From: Undaria pinnatifida
Lineage: Eukaryota; Sar; Phaeophyceae; Laminariales; Alariaceae
Length of the DNA: 64,000 nt
Direction of reading: 5' to 3'
Assembly: GCA_012845835.1 (NCBI GenBank)
Contig: JABAKD010000015.1
Location: 6,787,974 to 6,851,973 of the forward strand
Below are positions 54,370 through 64,000 of this stretch, piece by piece (the first letter of the stretch is position 1; each line of letters opens with the position of its first letter). Below the pieces are notes generated by a model. That model had not been told where the DNA came from. It did no database searches and saw nothing but the letters and a program-made list of their open reading frames with translations. A program made the position numbers and the translations under genes.

Positions 54370-54944
54370 TTTAAAAAAAGAAGTCGGGAGAAAAAACGAC
54401 ATTTTCTCGATTCGCGCAGAAATTGCAACGCTACGATTTTTTTCTTCGTTTTGGACCGTTCTTGTAGGGTTGTGGCTTTCCTCTCTTTTGTGTTCTCCCC
54501 TGGGTGCGGTGGTTTCGACCATCTAACGGGAGCGCACAGCAGCGATACGAGTACCACTGCTAAAAGTGTTGCGATTGGTACCCCGATAATAACAGCACCC
54601 GAGATAAGAAGCATTGTAGGGTGTCGAATTGGCGTGTCCCGCCATACTAAAGGCCATACATTGCCTACTACCAATAAGAGCAATCAATGCGTAGTTGCTG
54701 CAGATGGTATCGCCTGTTTCGCTTCGTCACAGGGTACTCTTAACCCCCTTAAGGGTTTCCAGTTGTAGGGGCGATAAATCGGGGTGCCCTCTCCGCTGTA
54801 CCCCCTTTTGGGGACTTGAAAGGGGGAATGGAATTTGTCGATAGCAAGTGACGATTTTAGCGTCGGCCGCACGAAGGCTCCCGAGGTGGTACGGCGTGAT
54901 GGTAGAGGGTTCGTCCAAAACTGCCATGTGGTGCCCCACGACAC
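54370..54944 (-). pseudogene. Degraded coding region with a transmembrane segment (hypothetical)
   Basis: On the minus strand a frame from 54939 reads MAVLDEPSTITPYHLGSLRA then ADAKIVTCYRQIP and runs into a TTAA MITE (54740-54828). Beyond it another frame carries a strong hydrophobic helix (MLLISGAVIIGVPIATLLAV then VLVSLLC) followed by a basic tail. Either a gene broken by the MITE or chance frames. No family recognised. Confidence 0.25.
54740..54828. mobile_element. TTAA MITE, copy 3 (diverged)
   Basis: TTAACCCCCTT at one end and AAAGGGGG at the other, with CCCCCTTTTGGGGACTTGAA inside. The right TTAA is mutated. Confidence 0.6.
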
Positions 54945-54968
54945 GCGTACGGCATGATTATATTATTA

Positions 54969-55166
54969 TAAGGGCTTTTCGCGTGTCAGGCCATTTCTCG
55001 CGGGTCGGATCGGGTCAGGAATGACCCGTGATATTTGAAAACCTCCTGGCCCAACCCGACCCGCCCCGTGAGGTTTCGGGCACTTCCTGACCCGACCCGG
55101 CTCGAAAACGCGATATTTCGGAAACCGCCCGACCCGACCCGCGGGACTGGTCATGACCTGTGAAGA
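54969..55166. repeat. 41-bp GACCC minisatellite array 3 (degenerate)
   Basis: AAGGGCTTTTCGCGTGTCAG left end, inverted GGGTC part, about three degenerate GACCC units, and TGACCTGTGAAGAAACCTT as an imperfect inverted right end. A compact version of the arrays at 7.7 and 9.2 kb. Confidence 0.85.
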
Positions 55167-55279
55167 AACCTTGATTATGTTTATTATACCAGTGCCGGTG
55201 CGCTTTTCCCCTGGCGGTCGATACTACCGCGCTTCTCGTGTTTTCGGTCGAAATAAATCGCTCCCGAAATGGCTACCTG

Positions 55280-55510
55280 ATATTGAACTGGTGCGTTTCA
55301 CAGCCGTCTGATTTTGTCACCCCAAAAGGCGGGGTTTGTAGATTCCATGCGCAGATTGTTTTTCATCACCGTGCTGACCCTGGTACTAGCTGGGAGTGGC
55401 CGACGTATGTCCTCAGTGAGGACAGACACCCTGTAACACGCGCGATTGGAGTATCGCACACAGCCTTAAAATTTTAGTTTCGCCGAAATCTTCGATCCAC
55501 AGCTATACGA
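55280..55510 (-). mobile_element. R1 dispersed repeat, short diverged copy
   Basis: CAGCCGTCTGATTTTGTCAC, GTGCTGACCCTGGTACTAGC, ACACGCGCGATTGGAGTATC, TTCGATCCACAGCT. Confidence 0.75.
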
Positions 55511-56360
55511 CGTGTTTTTTTGCTGTTGTTGTTTTTTTGTAGACGCGTACAAGTAGCGCACAGCAGTTTTTGTGCAACGAGACAGGACATACTATCCGAC
55601 AATGACAACATACCTTGCCGGGTTTTTCTTCACCCACTCTTACTCTTCACCTCAAGTCATTGGAGATGTTACCCTCTGAGGCCTCCTGGACAAGGCTGTG
55701 GCCACAGACGAGTGTTTAATTTCACTTGATACTACTATTTTACGTGGCAGTCGCCATGTAGTGGATAATAGTGGGTGGTGTGCACCAGTACCAGCTGGTA
55801 TATACGAGTGGTGCAATGCTCCTTTGTGCTTTGTATCGGAAAAGGATTCAAATTGTCATTATTTTTGTGTTGCTTGCGCTGTTGAAGAGACGGTGACTTC
55901 CTGTCGGTAGCATATTGCAGCTTGCCCTGCCCTCGCCACGAAAACCGAAGGGCACTACCTGAAGCTACATATGCCGCTGGATTGAATGCAATTTAGGTAA
56001 ATGGCACTCATGGAGTATGTGGAATTGTGGTAAGCTGAAGCTTTGTTGTTGCCCATCTGCCGCTGGACAATAAACCTGTTGAAAAAAAACCGCAGTGCGG
56101 CCAGTGCTCTTTTGTGCTCCATGTGTCGCCTGCTACCTGCGTGATTTTGTCTCTTGAGGACCCGCCCAGGTATAGCGCCCGTAACAAGCAGAATGACGAG
56201 TTGGATTTTTGCTGCCGTCTGTTGACCCGTTTGGAAGTGGTGCTTCCCGCGATAAAGGAGGCGACGAGTGAGTGCGATCTGAACAAACGTCTGAGAAAAT
56301 CAGAGGATAGTCCAGCGACAGTACAAGTATCGCCACGCTACACGCGTTTCGCGTAGATCC
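55511..56360 (+). other. Region with exon-like open frames
   Basis: 55698-55910 is a Cys-rich frame (VVDNSGWCAPVPAGIYEWCN). 56114-56356 is a helical, charged frame (DELDFCCRLLTRLEVVLPAI then KEATSECDLNKRLRK). Pyrimidine tracts precede both, but no consistent exon chain could be built. Possible unrecognised gene on the plus strand. Confidence 0.3.
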
Positions 56361-57950
56361 TTGCGATGAGGTTAGGATGCATCCTCCATGTATGCCCGAA
56401 CAACCCAGGCTGCCCCATGTCGCGGATCCTGAGACACGTTTTTTTTTTTGCTTCTTTCCCCTCCAAAAACGCCGAACGGGTTATTAGTGTCCGCGCGTCT
56501 GTATAGCACAGCGCGAGCGGCACGTGTTGCTGCACCATACGTACGATAGCAGCGCGAGTAGCATGTTATTGCGCGATACCTGGTACCTGGTATATAATAT
56601 TAATGGTAGGATGTTGCTGCGCAGCACGAGGAGTATGTTGATGCGCTGTATCATTGCAGCACGGGCCCCAAGTTGCTCCGCGCTGGCGTATAGCTCCTTG
56701 CAGCACCTCGTCAGGTATGCCACGGCCGTGGCTCGAGCACGTGGCGAAACCCGGCAGCCCGGCCTGCTTCGTGCGGCTGTTACTCGGTTTTGTCATTGGT
56801 TGTATCTTGTTTGTCATGTGCGTTCGTCGCGTTTTCACTATCTCAATCTCCAGAAGGGCTTCGTAAACCGTTCTTTCTACGCACATCCTCGTCGAAGACC
56901 ATGGACCTCCGGCGGGGACATCCGGCGCACACGCAGGGTTCGTGTCGCACATACTTTTTGCTTGGCGGGAGATCTGTGTGCGAGTTCCGTGCCCCCCCCC
57001 CCGAATGCAGAACTGGCAGGCAAACGACTTCCTGCCGATCTTTGGCGCAGAGCCAAAAAATATATTTACACTGCTAGCTAGGGGTGTATATCAGCCATTC
57101 ACCCCTACACAAGCTATTGTTGTATTTTATGTACACTCCCCCTTTACGATTTATAGGCTAAGTTAGGGCTTATGCTTCTGATCGGGTTGGGATCTCTGGT
57201 ACCAGGTGTACCGGTATATGGTTATACTACCATTCATTGCAGTATGAATTTGGAGTGCATGGCTTGTATGGCCCGCCAGGGATGCATCTATGTTCAGAGT
57301 GAAATCGTTGGTGATCAATTTCAAGCTTGCACGTCGGCGCAGACAAACCCGATCCCAGGCCCATCCCTGAGCCCTAACTCCAATCTCTTAGAAGACACGA
57401 GGTACCCCCAGTTTTTAGGCGACTCGAGGTGTCCCCAATCCTGTGGGACTCGAGGGGAGCGCAACCCTTTGACCGTCTCTAGATCGGCAGCGGCTGTCGC
57501 GCGCCTCCGCAGCGTGTTTCGGTGGCGAAAAATAATTGAAAAAAATAGTCGGGCGGCCTCAAGGATTCCCTCGACCTACCGGAGGGACGACGGGCAGGCG
57601 GTTTTTCGCCTGCCCGTTCTGCGTTTAGGTCGGGGCGAGTTCCTTCCGTTGTGACACAGAACTTATTACGGCTTACTGGTGTTTATTTACATGGTGAATT
57701 TCCTTTTTTTTTGTCTTTTTTTTGTGCGTTTGTGGTCTACCCTACGACACCCAACGCACCCAGAGCCCGTACCGGTTCTGTTCCTCCAGTAATATTCCTG
57801 GTGACGGCTAAGTTCTGTGTGGGACAGAAATCTTACGATAATGATACATATTATATGCGCACATGGTACGTCTTTCTTTGGTGTCCGGTACGTTAGCCAT
57901 TTCATTTGCAATCGTGCCGCGTATCGTGTGCGTTGTCGTTGTTGTTGTTT
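56361..57950. other. Unassigned region
   Basis: Long open frames at 56524-57081 and 57172-57654 (plus) and 56566-56952 (minus) have no support. It contains a GCGCAGCACG-type repeat at 56500-56660 and a perfect 11-bp hairpin at 57590-57617. Confidence 0.4.
57590..57617. other. Perfect hairpin, 11-bp stem and 6-nt loop
   Basis: ACGGGCAGGCG, loop GTTTTT, CGCCTGCCCGT. It looks like a bacterial terminator but lies in eukaryotic DNA within an open frame. Role unknown. Confidence 0.85.
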
Positions 57951-58253
57951 CTTTTTTTTCACACACATTTACTTTCCAGCTTCTGGACAAGCCGTGGTCA
58001 CAGGTATCGTCTCTTCTCCCCCTCGGTTCTTGCCTTCAATTTTTATCGCGCATAGGGTTCAGCAATCCCACTGCTCGTCGATTTTTCATCGAGTGTTGCT
58101 AACTCACGCTCTCGCGCTTTCCGCAAGTCAAATTGTGCACAAGAAAAAGTCCCAACGAATTGATACGAGTGAGTATGCACTCGGGGGGGTTCGAACTCAC
58201 GAAACTGACCTATACCAGGCTCGATGATTACCTGATACGCCACCGGGGCGACC
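57950..58253 (-). mobile_element. tRNA-derived SINE, family 1, copy 4
   Basis: Reverse orientation: T-rich start (tail), TTTATCGCGCATAGGGTTCA, CTCACGCTCTCGCGCTTTCC, ending CCGGGGCGACC. Confidence 0.88.
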
Positions 58254-58892
58254 GGCATATATTACCAGGTACCAGGGCATCTCTGTTGCCCTTTGCTCCC
58301 TGAAAAACAACGGTTAAATGTTGAAAGTGGTTACACACTGCCTGTACTTGTACAAGGACCCAATTTGTCTGTTGATGGAAACTGAACTTCTTGCGTCTTG
58401 ACGGATGGATGGCCGTAGTGGAACTCCCCACTCTAAAACTAACATATTGAATGTGAGGAGGCCTTGCCGGACCGGAACCAAACTACTCGTACTACCATGT
58501 AGACCATCAACAGACAACGACTTGTGTTGCCTCTTGAAGAACAGCTGCCTATGAGCTCCACACACTAAACGAATATTATTTATCCATGATACTAATAGTA
58601 CGTCATGTCGAAGGAGACTTTGAAGGACCAAAACCATGAAAGAACTTTTTTTTTTCTTCCTCTTTTTTTCATCCCATTTATTATCCTCGCACTACTCTCG
58701 CGCTCCCTCGCAGTAGTAACTCAGATCCGGGGTCACATAGCGGGCCCTCCTCCCCCCTCCCCACAACAGTGCAGGCCTTGATTTTTCACCGCGAGAGGAA
58801 TCCAGCATTTTATTCCCTCAACGACTCGCGTCGAATTATGCCTCAACAGACATAATGCCACGATGAATAGTGAGCACCTATTAATAGTCCCT
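58254..58892. other. Unassigned region
   Basis: No gene recognised; 58667-58712 repeats the flank of the 608-bp TIR element at 32.3 kb. Confidence 0.45.
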
Positions 58893-59023
58893 ACATTATC
58901 TCTGTGTCGTAGCTTGTGACCACAGAGCTGATCTTTCTAGGGTGAAGAATCAGTACGGACACTGGGTGTGCTGGATGTCGACGAGTAGAAGAACGGTTTA
59001 ATGTGAAGAACACACACACACAC
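58893..59023 (+). repeat. R3 repeat, copy B
   Basis: Near-identical partner of 53842-53972; ends in (CA)n. Confidence 0.85.
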
Positions 59024-59027
59024 CAGG

Positions 59028-59352
59028 TATGGATTAGTAGGTGAATCTCTTCCCTTCTAGAGTCAATGGTGCTGCTCTGAATCCTCCTCAGTGCACACTC
59101 GTGCGTGTAGGGACTTTTTCTTTCCTAACAGTTGACGAGCGGAAAGCGCGAGAGCGTGAGTTACGACGTAGCAATACCCGATAAACACCGACGAGCTTAA
59201 ACAAGTTGGGAAGTGGGAATACTAAACCCTATGCGCGATAAAAATGAAGGCATGTACCGGGCGAGAGACGGGAAGACACCTGTGACCACGGCGAGTCAAG
59301 AAGGTCGCTGAGCAGTGAGGATGAAATCCCTGACGGGTTGAGCTGGAGAGTA
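59028..59352 (+). mobile_element. SINE family 2 copy
   Basis: Head GGATTAGTAGGTGAATCTCT, GGGACTTTTTCTTTCC, GGAAAGCGCGAGAGCGTGAG, CCCTATGCGCGATAAAAATG, GACCACGGCGAGTC, 3' GGGTTGAGCTGGAGAGTAAT. Confidence 0.82.
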
Positions 59353-59531
59353 ATATTATTAGTATTGATACGAGTACTGCTGCAGTAGTGATGATTTGAA
59401 CTAAAACGGTTATCAGATACCTGGTCGTACTACTATTAATACTGCTTTGCCTAGTACCTACCGGTACTGTCTGTGTACCTGATACCTGGTAGTCAGAACA
59501 ACGGACACTGGGTGTTTGATGTGTGTGTGTG

Positions 59532-59830
59532 TTTTTTTTTCTTCACACTTCTACTTTCCAGCTTCTGGACAAGCCGTGGTCACAGGTGTCGTCCCGTCTC
59601 CCACCCGGTTCTTGCCTTCAATTTTTATCGCGCATAGGGTTCAGCAATCCCACTGCTCGTCGATTTTTCATCGAGTGTTGCTCTACTCACGCTCTCGCGT
59701 TTCCCGCAAGTCAATTTGAGCACAAGAAAAAATCCCCACGAATTTATACGAGTATGCACTTGGGAGGATTCGAACTCACGAAACTGACCTGTACCCGGCT
59801 CGAGGATATCCTGATACGCCACCGGGGCGA
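59532..59830 (-). mobile_element. tRNA-derived SINE, family 1, copy 5
   Basis: Reverse orientation, from the T tail at 59532 to CCACCGGGGCGA at 59830; GAGGATTCGAACTCACG marks the B box. Confidence 0.88.
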
Positions 59831-59839
59831 TATATATAC

Positions 59840-60010
59840 CTGTGTTTTCTTCACATTAAAACGTTCATTCTGCCCAACGACATCAGTACGCCCAGTGTTC
59901 GTGCCGATTCTTCATCCTAGATATACAAATTATGTGCTCACAGACTGTGAGACAAGAGAGTACACCAAACAGTCGCAATCCCTCGAGGTGAAGCAAGTGA
60001 AATGCAAGCG
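59840..60010 (-). repeat. R3 repeat, diverged reverse copy
   Basis: GTGTTTTCTTCACATTAAAAC, CGCCCAGTGTTCGTGCCGAT, TTCTTCATCCTAGA; reverse of the R3 order. Confidence 0.65.
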
Positions 60011-60175
60011 TGCCGGGTACGAGAACTCACAGCAGCAGTAGTACTGTAGAGTTCATCACTTTTTCGAGACGATGGTTGATGCACATTGTGTACGAGACGA
60101 AGGGGGTTTCACCCTACATTGGTTGGTGTTGCGTTTCATTGGGGTAGGGTTATAGGGTTAGGAACCGGTAATGTC

Positions 60176-60482
60176 GGTCGCCCCGGTGGCGTATCAGGTT
60201 ATCCTCGAGCCTGTTATAGGTCAGTTTCGTTAGTTCGAATCCCCCCGAGTGCATACTCGTATATATTCGTGGGGGCTTTTCTTGTGCAGAAATTGACGTG
60301 CGGAAAGCGCGAGAGCGTGAGTTAGCACCAACACTCGATGATAAATCGACGAGCAGTGGGATTGCTGAAATCTATGCGCGATGAAAAATTGAAGGCAAGA
60401 ACCGGGTGGGAGAAGGGACGACGCCTGTGTTCACGGCTTGTCCAGAAGCTGGAGAGTAGAAGTGTGCGAAAAGAAGAAAAAA
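60176..60482 (+). mobile_element. tRNA-derived SINE, family 1, copy 6
   Basis: GGTCGCCCCGGTGGCGTATC start, TAGTTCGAATCCCCC B box, A/G-rich tail. Confidence 0.88.
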
Positions 60483-60985
60483 GTGTGCCCTCTTGGAGGC
60501 ATCGGTACAGGCACTGGTTGCGCTGGATGTAGATGGGTGCAACTACCAGTTTGATGTGAAGAGCATACACATGGATTGCGGAACTGGCAGCCGTCCGAGG
60601 ACCTCGACTGATCTCCGTCTTGTTTGTTTTTCTGACCTTCTTGTGCCTTTTTCGTCGCCAGGGGCTAGCTTACTAATGATTAATTACCTGTTTTGGCCAT
60701 TTGGCTAATGGTGACCCATTTACGAGTATTTCCCGTTCTTGGAATTATCCTGCTACTGACAATATTTTATTCTAACTCCAAGTGTTTTGTCCCCATGTCG
60801 GGAGTGCGGTGCTAGAAGGTGCTAAAAGCGTTAAGAGCAACAAGTTATTATAGCACGGGCTGCAAATGTGTGTGGAGTGTTTACAGCTGCTTCGCCGCTT
60901 GGGGGGCAAATCACTCGGAATTAGACTGGAATCGTTTTTTTTTCATCCTCCGGCGGATGGGGAAACTTGAGCTTAAGGCCATTTC
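60483..60985. other. Unassigned region with an R3 fragment and a MITE-like core
   Basis: R3-like GGCACTGGTTGCGCTGGATG at 60510. CTAACTCCAAGTGTTTTGTC then CCC at 60773-60795 resembles the TTAA MITE interior. No gene. Confidence 0.4.
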
Positions 60986-61140
60986 TTATACAGTCGGATT
61001 TGTCAGTCGAAAACGGCCTTTTTTGACTGAAGCCCAAATCGAGCTTTCTTACACAGTCGAAAAAGGGCTTTTTCGACTCAACTTTTTTCGACTCAGAATT
61101 CTGACTGGCGGATCCAGTCGAAAAACTCAGTCAAAAAAGT
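60986..61140. repeat. Cluster of AGTCGAAAA / TTTTTCGACT motifs
   Basis: About ten direct and inverted occurrences in 150 bp, with pieces of the same motif again at 61658-61712. Strong potential for hairpins. Confidence 0.7.
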
Positions 61141-62021
61141 TTCACGTGTTTTTTGAACCGATCGCATCGTTCATCCCACCACCAAACACACACCCACACG
61201 GCCACACGGCCACATACCCATACCAGGTACCACACTGCAGTATCATACAAGGCGCTGACGCTGGCTTGGCTATCACTGCTGTTGCTTCTCGCAGCAAGTC
61301 AGCGTGGCACATTCCTAGTTCCGCTCGCCAGTAGCGTGTATCACACAACGGCAGCAGCATGCGGTATCGATCCCATGCTGCCAACAACGGCTGCGCCTGC
61401 TGTAGCTTTGGCGGCTCTCGGCTAAGTGCAACTCCACGAACGTAGCTTTGGCGGCTTTTGGCTAAAAGCCCAAAGCCACCAACTCGCTGGGACGAGGGTT
61501 TGTCGAGCCGTTGCTCGCGGAGAAAGCGCGAAGCACAGAACTGCCAACCGATTTCGACTGCTGTACAACAGTACTACCTCACACCAACTGCCTCCAGGAA
61601 GAGCACGAAAACTATAAAATGGACTCGACTGACGATAAGAAGAAGGACCAGAAGATTCCAGTCGAACAAAATTCCAATCGAAAAGGGCCGTTTTCGACTG
61701 GCGGAATCCGACTGCATACGAAATGGCCTAAGCTCACCTACTACACTTGCACGTATTTTTCATACACGTCGTGTGTCAATTTATCTCTATTGCATTCGCA
61801 ATCCAGCTGGTTTGCTGGCGTGTCCTCAAGTTCCCGTGACAGCGATAGCGCGAGCTGTCCCTACCGGCGGCCCCCGTTACTACTCCGGCAGGGCAAGCTG
61901 CTGTTGTTTTTGTAGTTGAGAAGGGGTGAACCCGTTCGTGCTTCTGTGGTTTCGGGTGAACGTTCTCTAGTAATCAGGACCAAATATGGAACGGGGGGAC
62001 GTACATCTCTAGTACCTGGTA
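61141..62021. other. Unassigned region
   Basis: Contains the second copy (61730-61915) of the segment at 49205-49370. Several open frames, none supported. Confidence 0.4.
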
Positions 62022-62124
62022 CGTAGTAGTAGTAATAGTAGTAGAAGCAGTAGTAGTAGGAGTAGTAGGAGTAGTAGTAGCAGTAGTAGTAGTAGTAGCA
62101 GCAGTAGTAGTAGTAGTAGTAGCG

Positions 62125-62161
<37 letters not shown>

Positions 62162-62177
62162 CAGTAGTAGCAGTAGC

Positions 62178-62244
<67 letters not shown>

Positions 62245-62302
62245 ATAATAGTAGTAGTAGTAGTAGTAGTGGTAGTAGTAGTAGTAGTAGTAGTAGTAGT
62301 AA
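62022..62302. repeat. (AGT)n microsatellite, about 280 bp
   Basis: Imperfect AGT/GTA repeat with AGC and AAT variants. The poly-Tyr and similar frames are artefacts. Confidence 0.97.
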
Positions 62303-62604
62303 TGACCCGAAATGGTCATTACTAGCGTATTATTAATACTTGTAAACACAGAGTTAGTAAGAATAGTATTGGAACCGACGAATGTCGTAAGCCAAGGCCA
62401 ACCGATCCACGAAAACTTTAGGCTTCAGGTTAGAAAATCGTAAAATGGTACCCGAGGGAGGAAAAAGTACACGGTATTTCTGAATTTAGCAATTTTGTCG
62501 CTGATTTTTTTCTTGGGTCGGGTTGGCGTTGGATTTGTGACGTTTGACGGTATTAGTACTGTTGTTAAGATGTTTTCCTACCCCAACTCCTACCCAACCC
62601 ATTA

Positions 62605-62665
<61 letters not shown>

Positions 62666-62780
62666 ATTGTTGTTGTGGTCGTTGTCGTTGTTGTTTTTGT
62701 TTTTGTTGTTATTGTTATTGTCGTTGTCGTCGTTGTTGTTGTTGTTGTTGTTGTTATTGTCGTTGTCGTCGTTGTTGTTT
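62605..62780. repeat. (GTT)n microsatellite, about 175 bp
   Basis: Imperfect TTG/GTT repeat with GTC and ATT variants. The poly-Val and poly-Leu frames are artefacts. Confidence 0.97.
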
Positions 62781-62928
62781 ATTCACTTTTTATAGTTGGT
62801 GTTAAATACTTGGCAAACACCGTAGTAATAACCCTTTTTGGCGCGGACGTATCTTGGCCCAAAAACGACAAGTAGGATGGTATCGATCAAGCGACTGGGA
62901 GTAGCACGCAGCAGTATGATGTATGTAT

Positions 62929-63080
62929 ATAATACCAGGTATGATATACCTGGTACCTGGTATGCCTGGTATATTTTTATTTTTATAATACATACCTGGT
63001 ACCTATTAATACCAGGTATACCTGGTATAAATAGCTACCAGGTATACCTGGTATATATACCTGGTATATACCAGGTATAA
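62929..63080. repeat. Cluster of TACCAGGTA / TACCTGGTA palindromes
   Basis: At least ten copies, including a perfect palindrome ATACCAGGTATACCTGGTAT near 63010. Confidence 0.9.
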
Positions 63081-63097
63081 ATATATTATGAAAATAA

Positions 63098-63860
63098 TTA
63101 TACACTCCAGCTGTGAGATCGAACATTTTGTCGAAACTCATCTTTGCAAGCTGTGTGTGATACTCCGACCGCGCGTATTACGGGTTGCGTGTCCTCATTA
63201 AGGATATAGGTCGGCGCCTCACCTTGCAACTACAGCAGTGTACCTGGTAGCTATCAGGGTCAACAGAGTGATGTCAGTCAGATTGTGCGCGGAAACTATA
63301 ACACCCGTTTTTGAGGGGGACAAAATCTGACAGCTGTGGAAGGAAATGCACCAGTTTATCAAGTGTATCCTGTAAGTTGTATAACCGGTGAGGGGAGGGC
63401 GGAGTTTTCAAGGGCGTAGGGGCATGGGTTTGAACAAGAGGGAGCGGGGCCGGGGGGGGGGATGGGCGGGGCAACTCAATCTGTGCGTGGAAACTATAAA
63501 TCCTTGAAGGGAATAAATCTGACGGTTTTGGAAGGAATGCACCAGTTTATTATGTATATCCTTTAAGTCGTACCACCAGTGAGCAGAGGGCGGAGTATTC
63601 GAGGCGGTTGGGGGGGGGGGGGGGGGGGGCAAAAGCGTTTTCAACAGGTTTAGGTCGCATAGATGTAGGAGTTTGCTATACGCGTGGTGCATGGTCAGGG
63701 CGATGGTGCGGGTGGTGGTGAAGGAGGGGGCGTTGGGGGGGGATGGGGGGATGAATTGGAGCAGCGGCATGGATGGCTGTAGGAAGATAATGATGTGATT
63801 TTGAAGTTAGGTGGCGCGTTTGAGCAAAGAGGGAGCCGGGAAAAAAAGAAGAAAAAGAAA
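63098..63860 (+). mobile_element. R1 dispersed repeat, long form
   Basis: Starts TACACTCCAGCTGTGAGATC, full core order, then two GTG(C/T)G(C/T)GGAAACTATAA subunits and three G-tract modules ending near GAGCAAAGAGGGAGCCGGG. Confidence 0.87.
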
Positions 63861-64000
63861 AGGGGGTATGTATACCAGGTATATAAACTCGTGCTTCGGG
63901 CGTGTCGTACAGCCCCTTCCTTTATTGCTCTTTCTATGCTGGCGTTCAGCTTCTGCTAGGGGGCGGGGCGGATTGTCTGTGGTCTTCCTCATCCTATGGT

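Noticed and set aside
54225-54768. 158-codon plus-strand ORF
   Set aside because: Crosses a G run and a 34-bp duplication; the opposite strand has more protein-like content, itself only weakly supported.
61861-62875. Long poly-Tyr, poly-Val and poly-Leu frames
   Set aside because: Translations of AGT and GTT microsatellites.
1-64000. CRISPR array, prokaryotic operons, viral genes or toxin genes
   Set aside because: Repeats lack CRISPR-like spacing with unique spacers; gene structure is intron-bearing; no viral structural, polymerase or toxin motif was seen.

Overview
This is eukaryotic nuclear DNA, gene-poor and full of repeats. My best guess is a brown alga (Phaeophyceae, stramenopiles). 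The guess rests on three things: introns of about 0.6 to 1.8 kb between short exons with GT/AG borders; two broken non-LTR reverse transcriptase copies whose C-terminal signatures (YADD followed by AGIVSRS, and a GKGYSGGQEKDW block) I associate with brown-algal LINEs; and very abundant CTG/CAG, GTT and AGT microsatellites and long G/C homopolymers. The organism is inferred, not proven.

The one confidently recognised gene is at the left edge on the minus strand: a long-form tRNase Z (ELAC2/RNase Z class, the endonuclease that removes 3' trailers from pre-tRNA). Five consecutive exons are visible (6302-6181, 4360-4134, 3388-3053, 2438-2364, 1676-1352). They join in compatible phases and carry family motifs in the expected order. 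The N-terminal exon(s) were not found, and the C-terminal catalytic half lies beyond base 1. The last visible exon has a one-base frame problem at a run of 13 G (sense strand). One acceptor uses a pentanucleotide microsatellite as its pyrimidine tract.

Other coding signals are weaker. They are an acidic protein on the minus strand (16360-16824, possible first exon 17967-18023), a terminal exon on the plus strand (to 17903), a minus-strand exon at 19001-19135, a minus-strand ORF at 19322-19675, a possible two-exon small membrane protein at 40115-40656, and a few exon-like ORFs.

The rest is repeats. By region: 0-7 kb tRNase Z with intronic minisatellites; 7.5-12.5 kb tandem arrays (41-bp GACCC minisatellite, about 260-bp units, CTG duplication, about 280-bp units with a tRNA-like arm); 16-19.7 kb candidate genes; 19.8-24.6 kb inverted repeats, a foldback element and tandem arrays; 27.5-37 kb nested dispersed families (called here R1, R2 and E2), a LINE copy and a 608-bp element with 29-bp terminal inverted repeats; 43-45 kb E2 and a second LINE; 46.8-60.5 kb mostly SINEs, small TTAA-flanked elements and a third GACCC array; 62-63.1 kb long AGT and GTT microsatellites and TACCTGGTA palindromes; 63.1-63.9 kb another R1. 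I saw no rRNA, no intact tRNA gene, no CRISPR and no bacterial-style operon.
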